Translations under genes and position numbers: made by a program
Notes under the pieces: generated by a model
Seen by the model: the letters and a program-made list of their open reading frames with translations, nothing else
The model's database searches: none
Told to the model about the DNA's origin: nothing
Assembly (NCBI GenBank): GCA_964017195.1
Contig: OZ024892.1
Location: forward strand, 3,764,366-3,828,365
Source: Siderastrea radians
Taxonomy: Eukaryota; Cnidaria; Anthozoa; Scleractinia; Rhizangiidae
DNA: 64,000 nucleotides
Direction: 5' to 3'
Shown: piece after piece, positions 48,701 through 59,203 of the stretch
Position numbering within the stretch: position 1 is the stretch's first letter
Layout: each line of letters opens with the position of its first letter

Positions 48701-51700
48701 AGGCCTGGGGGGGGGGGTACTCTCGTCAATTTAGGATAGGTGTGTGCCGCCAAGGTTCTCAAACCCTGACCCTATTTAAGGGCAGAAAATCGGGAATTGA
48801 TACCCTTTTAAAGGCCCAAAACCAAGAAATGCATCCCTATTTAAGGGAAACAAGATAAATTATAATTGTGTAACTGATAGGTCTTTTTTTTCTTTTCCCT
48901 TTAAAATCGCTTTGTTAAACTTTATAACGTGTATTCGGGCGTGTAGTACCGTTTTCACAGACCATATCTTTTTCGTTTTGCGCGTTGAGGTGGATACTGC
49001 AATTTAGTGACCCTATCTAAGGAACATCTAAGGATCACAATACCAGAAAATACCAAAAAGGATACCCTATTAAAGGGCTGAGCACCTCAAAAACCCTACC
49101 CTATCGGGCGGCACATACCTATATAGCGTGTATAGGGGAGTACCCCCCCCGGGAGTGGAGGGCAATGTTTGAAAATGTTTCAGTGTTTCCTGGGCCTACT
49201 AGGGGCTGAAATTATGAGACCACTGTTGGTACTGGTTAGACTGACATAACGTTTCCTTTTCTGAAGGTAACTAGTAATATATTTTCAGATAGTAGTGGAG
49301 TGCAATCAGTGTTCCTCTCTGTCTGTCTGAAAAAACTTGTTTAAATTTAAATATAAAAAATGATTGCGGAATCAAGGGTGGGCGTCAAAGGAAGAAAGGG
49401 ACATATCCCTCATTCTCGCCCGGGCTGATTTAATTGCATTCGAATTTCAAAAAAGCTCTACTATGTGCTTTAATTTTCAAAATCTTTTAAGTTGGAAGGT
49501 ACGGGTGCAATGAGATTGTCCTTGTCTCACCCGGAACAGTGGGAGAGGATTAGTGAGAAAATAGGTGAGGCTATTGGTTGTGCTCCAGTGAATGAAATGA
49601 TTAATGCATTGCTTCTCGGATAATTTGAGAGAGCTTTTCAGGGGCACCTAACGGTTCGTTTCGGGGAATATCTGTTCGGAAGGCGTAAATCGCCCGAGAT
49701 ATTCGGATTAAATTTCCGTGGAAATCAGAGATTTCTTTGGCGAAACATCACCGATGCCATTAATTATTATCATTAATTCCTGTTGTTTTCGGAGGGGCAA
49801 ATACTTCGTTTAGAGTGTAGCCTGTGAACAGGCTCCTCGGTAGGGAAAAAGTGCGTGCGCAGTTTTATTCCCCCTTTTTCTTCGCCGTTTTCCCTTTTCG
49901 CACTGTTCACAGACTATTTAGAGTGTAAAATAAGGCCAGCTAGCATTTTCGGAGAGCTATCAGACGCTGGGAAATTCTGCGGATTGGATTCTGTTCCCTA
50001 CAAGTTTCTGCGACCTAAATTTTCAGCTAAAAACTCCGATAAGATCAATCCGTGTTAGCTTACACAAATATGCCTTTAAAAAGCTGTGAAACAATCCAAG
50101 AAAGTAGCAAATGATATTTCACGTATTTCGCTAAAATGTTCTCGTTGGATGCCGGTGCCTTTAAAACTGTAGTTGTATTCTGTTCGCTAAACAATTCTGT
50201 TATTACAAGTTTTTTATTTCCGATTCTTTATTTTTTTTTTGGGATTAAGCTGCACTTATTCAGCCTAGTACCCAGGCTTTCTCTTCTCGCTCACAAGACT
50301 TGGCGCGAAATTTCGTGACGTCACCGAATGGCATACCGCGAGAACGCTTTCTCCGAGGACCTCATTCGGTGACGTCACGACATTTCGCACCAAGGCGAGT
50401 CGAAAGAGCGGGAACTAGGCTGGCACTTATTTATTTGCATCTTGTTGTCCTATTCCTTACCTAGTTATAGCTCCAACTTGTGGGATGCCTGTTTCTAATG
50501 TTGTCATCATGCGCACGAGCCGACGAAGTTAATCAAACTGCCTTGGAATGCAAATTCTGATTTTTCTTCTTCTTTTTGTTTCAGAATCAATGTGCCTTGA
50601 AGAGTGCCAAAAACAGCTGCGTTCAATTTATAACACTATGAGTAAAGTCAAAATCGTTCCCTGGGACGAAAGCTCTGCCGTTCATATTGATAAGATTTAC
50701 ACCCAGTTGTCTTGGCTTAAGGACGACAGAAAGCCCAGTGGAGTGACAAAAGAGAGATTGAAAGACTACACGGAGATCTTCAGCAGCCGAAAGAATAATC
50801 CCAAACTAAATAGAATTTTGGTGTACGGCCGCCCAGGTATCGGAAAAACTGTATTCACGCAGAAAGCTACTTTTGATTGGTCCCAAGAGAGAAAAGAAAT
50901 GTTTGCAACGTTTGAGCTGGTACTTTTGGTGAAGTTGCGTGACGTCTGTGATTTGAAAGATGTCCCGGCTCTTTTACGAGCCTCTGAACTATTGGCCAGC
51001 GATGGTGTTATTTCCACCGACGACCTGTATCATTACATTCTTCACAATCAAGAGAAAGTCCTGTTAATTTTAGATGGATACGACGAGTACAGCGCAGGAA
51101 AAAAATCGCCTGTTCGTGACATCTGGGAGAAGAAGCAACTAAGGGATTGTTGCGTTATTGTAACAACGCGGCAAAGAAAAGCTGACGATCTGAGAAGTCG
51201 TAGTGACGCTCAGTTTGAGATCAATGGTTTTGACAGTAGAGATCAAGTTAAGAGGTTCGCAAGCAACTTTCTGAAAGATGAAAAAGACGTTACAGAGTTT
51301 CAAGAGTACCTGGAGCAGCAAAACCTTAAAAACATGGCTGAGATACCTCTTCTTCTGCTCATGTTGTGCTTGCTTTGGATGGAGAAGGATCGCACGGGAT
51401 TACCAACACGACGGGCCGACGTTTACACACAATTTATTCAGACATTGTTTAATCACATGTGTGAAAAAGATGCTGACACTGAAGAATTCAGAACAGTAGG
51501 TGACTACACACAGGAGCTCTGTAAGTTAGGAAAGCTTGCTTTTGATGCTCTTTTGCGCGATTCTCTCTACTTGTCCGTAAGTGAAGTACCCGGTGACGTT
51601 TTAATCAAGGAATTGGTTGACGTTGGATTGTTTCAAATTTCCAAACTCTCAAGTTTGAACCCTGACAAAGGCATTTTCTTCATTCACAAGTCCGTAGAAG

Positions 51701-53386
51701 AATTTCTCGCGGCCTGGTATCTCAAAAACGAGCGGTTATTTGCAAAAGATGGAAATGCAACCGCTCTCTCCAAAATCGACTCAGTTGAAAAGATCTTCAA
51801 AATGGCTGAAGTTTTGAAATTTGCGTCTGAGATGTCAGAAGAAGCTGCTTGTTCTATTGTGAGTCAGATGGGATTGGTGGCAGGGGAGGAGGGTCTGATT
51901 GAGTTCAGCTTCAAAGAAACGCCGTCTGAGAAGGATTTGACAGTGGAACAAAGAAATTTTTTAACGCTTATTGCATGTGTCTTCTTTCATTGCTCAGCTG
52001 GGATGAGAAGAGACCTCTTCTCAAAATTTCTCTGCTCCTCTGGAGGTGTTTTGCTTATCAGTTCTGACCAGCTGCATATTATTGCCAAAGAACACTTGGC
52101 AAACTCGTCTGCGCCACCAAACTTTGTATTTTTCTCTGATAGCAAGCACCCAGTACAAGGCATCTGTGACTTGATCTCCCTGGTGGAAGATTTGAATGGA
52201 GTCGTTGTCAGCTGTTCGGGAGAAATGAAAGCCTCGGATTTTCTGAAGAAGTATCAATTCCGTCATCTACAATCGTTTTTCGTAAAGAAAGATGAGAACA
52301 TACACATTTATTTTTCTCAAATTGGTGTTCAAACGGTACGACGTTGTCGTTTTCCCACTAAAATGCTAAAGGACCTCATTGCTTCAAAGGATTCTAGTCA
52401 GGACAAGAAGATCGTCGCTGATCAGTCAAGTGAAAAAGACAACCGAAGCGATTTGGGTTTGGCTGACAACGCTGCACGCTTCTCGTGTCCAACTCATCAT
52501 TGCCTCTCACTGGCTCGGGAGATTAAAGTTGAAGATGCGGATAGGCCAGTGATGGAAACACTTGCTGAGGTGTTGCCGTTGATGAATAGCCCAGGAGTAA
52601 TATGGATTGAGGGTAAGGAAGGGGAAGCGCACGACGCTCAGTTGACAGAGACTCTGGTGTCCCGGATTCACTTTTCAGACAGACTCGAGATGTTAGCACT
52701 TTCTGGTATCAATTTGACAGCCAAGTCCGCAGCTAACATCGCCACATCCCTGTACAAGGCCCCTAACTTGTTTCTCCTTAACTTGTCATCGAACCCTCTT
52801 GGTGAAGGAGCCAGTGTTCGAAATTTAAATCTCAGCTGTGTTCCTCGGCTCAAATACCTGGATCTCGATGATGTTAAGATGACAAAGGAGCAAGCGAATG
52901 ATTTGACCACAGCTGTACGTCAGAGCAAGATCTCCAACTTGCTTTCGCTGTACCACGTAAGTGCAGTTTGTTTTACGCTTTTTTTCGCTGTTTTTCGCTA
53001 TTTTTTCCTTCTTGTCTTGTTTTGTTAAGCAAAAGTTGAGATTTGCTTTCGATTTTTGGCGGATAAATCTGTTACAAATCGTCAAGAAATCATTGAAATC
53101 GGTTTTCGCATATTATCGTGACTAGTCAGTGGCGGGTAGATAAGTTATTTGCCGATGCCGACTGAAGAGGCAGGTAAATGATCTTGGGGACACTGACAAA
53201 CAGCAATATTTTACTCATATTTGGCGAGAACCGAGATCAGTGCGGGCAGTGATAGCAATATTTTGTGTTCTGTGACAGGATCGAAAAGGGAATCCCAAAC
53301 CCGAACATGAATGGCCAACAGAGGAGTACTGGATGCAGCACCCCCACCTTGTACCTAAGCCGTCAGATGAAACAGAGGACGAGTAG
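45018..53386 (+). CDS. NLR: nucleoside-phosphorylase-like domain + NACHT + LRR remnant, 5 exons
   Basis: Exons 45018-45684, 46862-47047, 48236-48334, 50585-52956 and 53279-53386 join in phase to 1143 residues. Residues ~45-284 are a PNP/MTAN superfamily domain (VDILLLTVED; YSAGCCVGLD; LGDVVVSSKL; AIAVEKEGKG; VIVKGVSCIADGS). Residues 285-317 are a Ser/Thr/Lys linker with PKRK and TKRSR. Residues ~318-390 hold the coral-NLR motif HIDKIYTQLSWLKDDRKPSG. The NACHT ATPase has Walker A GRPGIGKT (399-406) and Walker B LLILDGYDEY. Residues ~1005-1108 look like a short LRR tail (LFLLNLSSNPLGEG; LKYLDLDDVKM). The last exon is acidic. An in-frame TAA lies five codons before the ATG. Likely a cytosolic innate-immune sensor whose N-terminal domain replaces the Death/CARD adaptor. 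The usual general-acid Asp of the phosphorylase fold is Cys243 here, so catalysis is uncertain. Confidence 0.92.
45711..46378 (+). repeat. Giant compound (TCA)n/(TCC)n microsatellite in NLR intron 1
   Basis: Nearly 670 bases of TCATCATCA interrupted by CTCCTCCTTCTCC pyrimidine tracts (45776-45850) and TCGTCG variants. It produces long poly-Ser, poly-Ile, poly-His and poly-Met frames that are not genes. Confidence 0.97.
47068..47160. repeat. End fragment of the G/C-run MITE family
   Basis: CCCCCCCCCACCCCCTCGCG followed by GGAAGGTACTCCCTTGTATG and ACACGGGGACGTGCTGCTAG, the outer end of the family seen complete at 34010 and 48704. It lies 20 bases past the exon 2 donor of the NLR gene. Confidence 0.6.
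48704..49153. mobile_element. G/C-run MITE in NLR intron 3, 8-bp TSD (AGTGGAGG)
   Basis: Begins CCTGGGGGGGGGGGTACTCT and ends GGGGAGTACCCCCCCCGGG. AGTGGAGG lies on both sides (48696-48703, 49154-49161). The interior alternates ACCCTATTTAAGGG-type units with GGGCGGCACATACC. Same family as 34010-34438. Confidence 0.85.
49641..50153. repeat. GGGCACC...GGTGCC repeat, copy 1, in NLR intron 3
   Basis: Starts GGGGCACCTAACGGTTCGTT and ends CTCGTTGGATGCC. It shares AATATCTGTTCGGAAGGC, CGCCCGAGATATTCGGATT, ATTTCTTTGGCGAAACATC and GCTAGCATTTTCGGAGAGCT with 55194-55606. It is split by the 100-base insertion at 49820-49919. No coding function assigned. Confidence 0.75.
49820..49919. mobile_element. 100-bp MITE nested in the 49.6-kb repeat, 8-bp TSD (AGAGTGTA)
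   Basis: Arms GCCTGTGAACAGGCT and CACTGTTCACAGACTATTT with AGAGTGTA on both sides (49812-49819, 49920-49927). The sister repeat at 55194 lacks it, giving a natural empty site. Confidence 0.85.
50261..50422. mobile_element. CCTAGTACCCAGGC MITE, copy 2, 9-bp TSD (GCACTTATT)
   Basis: Ends CAGCCTAGTACCCAGGC and GGGAACTAGGCTG; GCACTTATT lies on both sides (50252-50260, 50423-50431), suggesting mobilisation by a Mutator-type transposase. The core repeats GGTGACGTCACGACATTTCG as in copy 1 at 38326. Confidence 0.85.
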
Positions 53387-53441
53387 GAGCCTGGGTCATC
53401 AACTCAATCACCGAAGGAGCGGCAGACTGTAACAGAGAATG

Positions 53442-53447
53442 AATAAA
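53442..53447 (+). terminator. Polyadenylation signal of the NLR gene
   Basis: AATAAA 55 bases past the stop codon at 53384-53386. Confidence 0.6.
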
Positions 53448-53810
53448 ATTGGGAGCCCGTTTCCTAAACCGCCCGATAACTTACGGGCCGCAAAGTGTTT
53501 TTCGATTTCGCGTTTTATCGATTTATGGTAATTGTTAGTGCAAATTATTGCTTATAGTAATTATTAGTGCAAACTTGCTAATGCTTCCGTAAAATTACAA
53601 AGATTGTAAAATTTAGGTTTTCACGCTCCTTAGAAATGAGTCTTTTTTGCAGAGCACATAAAGTCTCAGAAGATCATCTGGAATTCGAGTAACGGACCGG
53701 GACTTCAGTACTAGTTCATCGACTCACAGAAAGTTCAGTTTGGTTGTTGATGTTGTTCTTTTCCCGTCATGTTGACCGAACTAAGTTCATATGTAAAGCA
53801 TTAGGGGTGG

Positions 53811-53862
53811 GTCGGTCGGTCGGTCGGTCGGTCGGTGGGTCGGTCGGTTGGTTGGTTAAGAA
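53811..53862 (+). repeat. (GGTC)n microsatellite
   Basis: About twelve GGTC/GGTT/GGTG tetramers. Confidence 0.95.
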
Positions 53863-53989
53863 CAGATTTGCATCAGTGGGAAGGCCATTTTTTCCGCGGC
53901 GATTTCAACCGTAATCGTTTAAAACGCGAGTCAATGGGTACCCTGGTCCCGGAGGTTTTTCGGCTCAAGTTTGTTTGAGAAAAAGAAAG

Positions 53990-54743
53990 AAAAACCTGTG
54001 GTGTCGAAGAGTCGGTCGAAGAGTTCGATTGCTTCTAAACACCCGGTTACCTTTAGTTTAGCGGGGAATTAAATGCGCAAAATTGACCAGTAAAATTAAA
54101 AAATTCTTTTGGTAGCAGACCTAAGAATGTTAGGATCATTGTATGTGCGAGTGAACGAACTTCATCATAATCTTAGCACAGTTTTGACAAAACACCAGCA
54201 AACTTGCCGTGACATAGTCCCTTTATTACTATTTTATTGACTATCCCCCATTCCTGATCCTACACCACCCGCTGTGCCCTACACGCGCGTGACGTTTTCA
54301 CGCGGCAGCCCACTTTTGCGCGCGTTTTCCCCGCTCAACTATCCCTGAGCCACAGGGGATGCTCGTAGTCTGAGACCAAGTTAGTTTCGAAGTCGTTTAG
54401 AAGAACAACTTTTCTAGGCGGTGACTTTTTTTGTAATGGTTCAAAGTTCTCATACTTTCGGGGAAGGAACCAACTAATTAGAATTCGAGGAAAGCTTCCG
54501 GGAAGCCAACTCAAGGCAACACGTGATTTCCGGATGACATCCTCGATTCTCATTGGACGGCAGTCGATATTTATGATAGTGGACGAATAAAAGAGATCAC
54601 ACTTTTTGAGCTTTGTTCTGTATAAAGTCTATAAACTTCTGACTTCTGTAGCTTTGGTCTGCTGGGAGACAAGTTGGAGAAGTATTTTTGCATGGTATGT
54701 GTATTCTCGGAACACTTGGACACCTTTGAAACACTGAGTTAAG
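53990..54743 (+). promoter_or_regulatory. Promoter plus 5'UTR exon module B (decayed donor)
   Basis: 54430-54743 parallels module A: AAAGTTCTCATACTTTCGGG, TCATTGGACGGCAGTCGAT (inverted CCAAT), CGAATAAAAGAGATCACAC, TGTAGCTTTGGTCTGCTGGG, GGAACACTTGGACACCTTTG. Where A and C have a GTAAGT donor, B reads AAGGAGAGTG, so the splice site appears lost. The upstream part (53990-54400: CTTCATCATAATCTTAGCAC, CCTGATCCTACACCACCCGC) is repeated at 58360-58700. No gene follows it in frame. Confidence 0.6.
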
Positions 54744-54934
54744 GAGAGTGCATTTTCACTGTCAAAAAATGAAGACAGTCAGTGCTATTCAGTGGGAAGC
54801 GAATAATTCTCAGGCTTTAATAATATATTCGGCTACATGGCGCCGTTGTCGCGAGCGCATTTCCGTCCTTGATGGCCGGAAGTTGGTGAATTTTGGCTAG
54901 CTTTAAATCAAGGCTTTGGTAAAGCAAGCGTAGA

Positions 54935-55735
54935 CTCAAATAGTCGACTACCGCTAACCGGAATCCTCGATAACTGGAACTTCACGTTAACTCGAACAAA
55001 AATTCATTTCCCTTGGATTTAATTCACGCGTCTACTAAAACTTTACCCGGCTTGGGTGCCTCGGTATCTCAAATCATCGATAACTCAAATCTCCTTTTAA
55101 TTTCATGGTAAATAAGTTATCCCTTCAGGTCATTTTCTTAGCTATTTTACCCTCGATAAGTAACTCGAAAGTTATTTGACGAAGTCGGTTCATGGGCACC
55201 CAACGGTTCGTTTCGTGCAATATCTGTTCGGAAGGCCTAAATCGCCCGAGATATTCGGATTTATTTTAGAGGAAACTAGAGATTTCTTTGGCGAAACATC
55301 GCCTCGTACTTTCGTAACAAGGGGACTGATTAATTCCTATTGTTTTCGGAAGGACAAATATGTCGTTTTGATTAAAATAAGGCCAGCTAGCATTTTCGGA
55401 GAGCTATCAGCAGCTCCCAAAGTCAGCGGATAGATTCTGTTTCCTAAAATTTTCTGCGGTCTAAATTTTCAGCTAAAAACTCAGAACAGAACAGCCTGTT
55501 TTAGCTCACAAAAACGCCTTCAAAAGGCTCTGAATCAACCTGAGTAATGGAAAATGATGTTATTTCAAGAATTTTGCTATTATAAGATTTTCTCTTTGGG
55601 TGCCCCTGTCGGCTATGAGTTAGAAATTCGTTAGTAATGAAACATGACTGCGCACACGACGCTGTTTTACCTGCTAATATTCGGTCATTTATACCAATTC
55701 CCGATAACTCAAACCTTTTTTGGTACGACGTCCAC
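54935..55735. repeat. Tc1/pogo-like MITE remnant split by the 55.2-kb repeat
   Basis: The left part has CCTCGATAACTGGAAC, GTTAACTCGAAC and GATAACTCAAATC units; the right part ends CCCGATAACTCAAACC and GACGTCCACTGTAGTA. This style of TCGATAACTCGA subterminal repeat is typical of pogo/Tigger-type MITEs. The class is inference. Confidence 0.4.
55194..55606. repeat. GGGCACC...GGTGCC repeat, copy 2
   Basis: Starts GGGCACCCAACGGTTCGTTT and ends TTCTCTTTGGGTGCCC. Most of its length matches 49641-50153 without the 100-base nested insertion. Confidence 0.75.
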
Positions 55736-55966
55736 TGTAGTAAAGACCCCATGGTGAAAGAAGGTGGGCTAGGTTCAACGTAAACGATCCCACTGGTAGC
55801 CATCGCTTTAGAAGTATTAAAAAATCGTTAAAAAACATTTTTGAAGTCAGCTTTTGATTGAAATCTGAGTTTACATTGGACGGACCTTGCCTTTAGTTAC
55901 GAGCGAGAAAAAGCGTTTCTCGTTATTAGTCATAACTTCTCTTGAATAAATAATTACCCTTGTTAA

Positions 55967-57380
55967 AGTGTATATGACAGGAAAGTTTTTTCTTCGGTTT
56001 TTGAGAGTCTGATGGGTATAAAAAACGATACTTAACTTAAAACCTGTCTAAAATTTTTAAAAACCTCTTTTTTCGCGGGCAAAAGACCCTATTTTTCATT
56101 TCAAAACTGTCCCGGGGACTGGGACCGAATTTACCGCATAGTGACGTCAATCGACTTGATTGCGTTCCCGCGAACGCAGTGTTTTTGTCACAAATCGCCT
56201 CAAAATATTGACAATGTTCAGCAGCATCGGAGACCTTTTCGAAACTTCCAAGACCTACAGTGAGAAAGAACAAGTAGGAGAAAAAAATAGAGCTGTTTTA
56301 GGTCTTATCAAACCTGATAACGACGAACATTTGCGATGTCTTCTCTTCTTGCGTACTGTGGTGAAGATGTTGATCTCAAAGTCGATGATTAATCCTGACT
56401 GTACATCATTGGAAGCACCTCAGTTGTGAGATTTCTTTGTTGAGTTCTTTTAGGGTTTATCAAGAACATCGAAGCTCTTGTGTTCACATAAACAGCTTAC
56501 TGTTTCCATCAATCTAAGAAGAACCGAAAGTGCCTATTTTCACTCTCTAATAACGAGGAATTTACAACCTCCTCACAGGAAGAGTCAAACAAAATCCTGA
56601 ACTCTTGTCTTGCTAAAAAGGTGATTTATTTAGTTAAAATTCTTCATACACTGCAGTCAGGTTAAGACAGTGTATGCACAGTCCAGTGTAAAAATGTTAT
56701 GACTAGGCGATCGTCGTTGAAATTATATTGATATCATAATGTCTTACTAAAGTCCAGAGAAGAATAAAAACAAATTCATTTAAGACCGTACTGGTAGCTC
56801 TGTTCGCCTGTACAATCGAAAGACAGACCACGCTATCGTACCTGTCCTGCTTTGCGAATGAAAAGCATCCTTGGGCTTTGCAGTAAAACTTCTTTGCTTA
56901 TCGAGACAGATCCTTATAAAACAATGCTCGTTCGTAGCCATATCTTCGAGTTAAAAACACAGCAAACATCAAAATCTCGAGTAGCCTGAGTGCTTCGATC
57001 TTGCATCTCCTTTAACACAATTATTTCGATTCCCTTGTCCCAAAATGCTGGATCCGAGGAATACTGAATACTTTTCGTCCATATCATCAAAAGGAATTCG
57101 CAAACCACTGCTTATTAGGCGCTTCAGCTACGAGAAACCTTTCCCAACACTGCCAAGCTCCTTCCACTTTGACGCCATGTTGGTTTTGCTATCAAGTCGA
57201 TTGACGTCACATAAGCTAATCACGTGACATTTTGGCCGCGCGAGACGGCGACACTTTGCGCTATTTCACCGCGAAAAAAGTACGTTTGAAAAGTTTGTTT
57301 CCGGTTTAAAGCTATGAATCGTTTTTTATACACATAAAACAATGAAAAACCAAAGAAAAAATTTTCGTGTCATATACACT
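55967..57380. mobile_element. 1.4-kb element with ~215-bp TIRs and TTAA at both edges
   Basis: Left end AGTGTATATGACAGGAAAGT and right end TTTTCGTGTCATATACACT are inverted, and the arms stay similar to GTGACGTCAATCGACTTGAT on both sides. TTAA is present at 55963-55966 and 57381-57384, as piggyBac-type elements require. A 71-codon frame at 56214-56429 (starts MFSSIGDLFETSK) sits just inside the left arm; its family was not recognised. Confidence 0.7.
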
Positions 57381-57489
57381 TTAAGAATCTATGCCGTTTT
57401 TGCATAACCAACCACCTGAAGAGACAAATGGCATTTGATGTGGCGTCATATCTTCATTTAAACAACAATTTGACACCTTTAAGTATTTA

Positions 57490-58114
57490 GAGATATTAGT
57501 CCGGCGACACAGCTGTTCTCTCCTTTCCCAGAAGAGAACAATTTTCTGAGAACGAAGCTTCAGGAAAAAATGCGCTTCGAGGAACCGATAAATGCCAAAG
57601 TCAAATATCTGTGCCTATTTTCATGGTAAATAGAGGTTATTGTTTGCATTATCATTGAAATATTTCCCCTGAAAGTCGCGCCTAGAAGGTTGACCTGTTT
57701 TTCAGACTACAAGCAGTCTCGTCTATGTTATGCAAGCGAGTGAACCCGACACGCGAGGTCTGTAATGAAGCGAGAAAAAAAAATTGTTTTGCATTACATT
57801 CGGTACATGCAAAGGTCGACGTTTGAAACGGGCCTAAAACCTTTTCATACGACTTCGGGTTGCTGTATTCTTGGTATTCAGGAAGTCGTAGATTTCAACT
57901 ATTTCCCAACGATTCTCGGATCTGATTGGACGGCAGTCGATCTTCACGACAGTGACCGAATAAAATGGGTCACCTATTGTACTTTGTGCTGTGTAAAGTC
58001 TACAAACATCCGACTTCTGTAGCTTTGGTCTACTCGGAGAGGAGTTGGGGTAGCATTTTCGGACTACAAAATTATTTTGGGAACACTTGGACACCTTTGA
58101 AACAGTGAGTTAAG
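57490..58114 (+). promoter_or_regulatory. Intron relic followed by promoter plus 5'UTR exon module C
   Basis: 57490-57720 resembles the intron after module A (34780-35000). 57830-58114 then repeats the promoter and exon: TGATTGGACGGCAGTCGATC, CGAATAAAATGGGTCACC, CTGTAGCTTTGGTCTACTCG, GGAACACTTGGACACCTTTG, ending AGTTAAG|GTAAGT with an intact donor at 58115. Sequence to about 58345 continues to match modules A and B. No downstream gene is seen before the viral insertion. Confidence 0.55.
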
Positions 58115-58359
58115 GTAAGTGTATTTCACTATCGAAAAATGAAGAAGATAGCCAAGCTAAAACATACGAGGGAAATCAGCCTTAAGCTTTCAATAGAATA
58201 TCCGGTTCCGTGGCATCGTTGTCGCGAGCACATGTCTGTCCTTGATGGACGGAGGTTGGTGATTTTGGTTGGCGTAAAATTGAGGCTTAGGTAAAGCGAC
58301 CACAGGCTTCGAACATTTGACTATATTACCGACTAGGACCCTCGTTAACTCGAATAAAA

Positions 58360-58857
58360 ATCGATTTCCCTAAAGTGCGAGTTGAAGGGTGTCGAAGGGT
58401 GCTTCTAAACACCCATTTGCATTCAATTTCGCGGCGGTTTGAATTCGAAAAATTGGCCGATAAAATTTTCTTTTGAGTGAACCTAAGAAACTGAGGATCA
58501 CTCTATGTGCGAACAAAGGTACTTCATCATAATCTTCGCACAGTTTTGACAAAAAACCAGCAAACTTGCTGACTATTCCTCCCTCATCCCTGATCCTACA
58601 CCACCCGCTCTGTCCCCACATGCGTGGGACGTTGTCACGCAGCAGCAGATTTCGTGTGTTTTCCTCGCTTAGCTGTCCTGAGCGACAGGGAATACTTTAG
58701 CCAAGCAAGTTTCGAAATCGTCATTCCAGCGACTAACGGTGAATTTTTTGTGATGGTCCAAAGTTCTCATACTTCCGGGAAAGGAACCATCCAATTAGAA
58801 TTCGAGGAAAGCTTCCAAGAAGGCAACACGTGATCCCCAGACGGTGTCCTCCAAAGT
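58360..58857 (+). promoter_or_regulatory. Promoter module D, cut by the viral element
   Basis: Parallels 54010-54530: GCTTCTAAACACCC, CTTCATCATAATCTTCGCAC, CCTGATCCTACACCACCCGC, AAAGTTCTCATACTTCCGGG, GGCAACACGTGAT. It stops at CTCCAAAGT, just where module B would continue into CATTGGACGGCAG, because the element at 58858 begins there. Confidence 0.6.
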
Positions 58858-58997
58858 AGTAAGGAGGGTCACTTTGGCACTTTGTATCGAAAAGGCCTAC
58901 CCCTCGAGTTTTTTAAACCAATGAGGGACTCGTGCCATTCCTTTTTATCATGTGATCCCGGTCATAGGAATGGACCAATGAGCGTTGGGGTCAAAGG

Positions 58998-59153
58998 TCA
59001 TCCAAGATGGCGTCTGATGGTGGGAGTGTGATTTATGGGGAGGAACCGCTGACCACCCCACAAAAAAGGATCGCGGGCTCATCCAAGATGGCGTCTGATG
59101 GTGGGAGTGTGATTTATGGGGAGGAACCGCTGACCGAAAAAAAGGAGCGCGGG
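58998..59153 (+). repeat. Two tandem ~80-bp repeats near the left end of the viral element
   Basis: TCATCCAAGATGGCGTCTGA through GAGGAACCGCTGACC occurs at 58998 and again at 59079. The CCAAGATGGCG core matches the YY1 consensus. It probably belongs to the terminal repeat. Confidence 0.8.
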
Positions 59154-59203
59154 CGCAGCGAGTGGACGACATAAAGAAGAGACTGGTGTTGGAAAGGTGG
59201 CTT

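Noticed and set aside
50548..50584. ATG with a signal-peptide-like MQILIFLLLFV start before the NACHT exon
   Set aside because: This is the pyrimidine tract of intron 3; the acceptor at 50582-50584 keeps the phase from the PNP exons.
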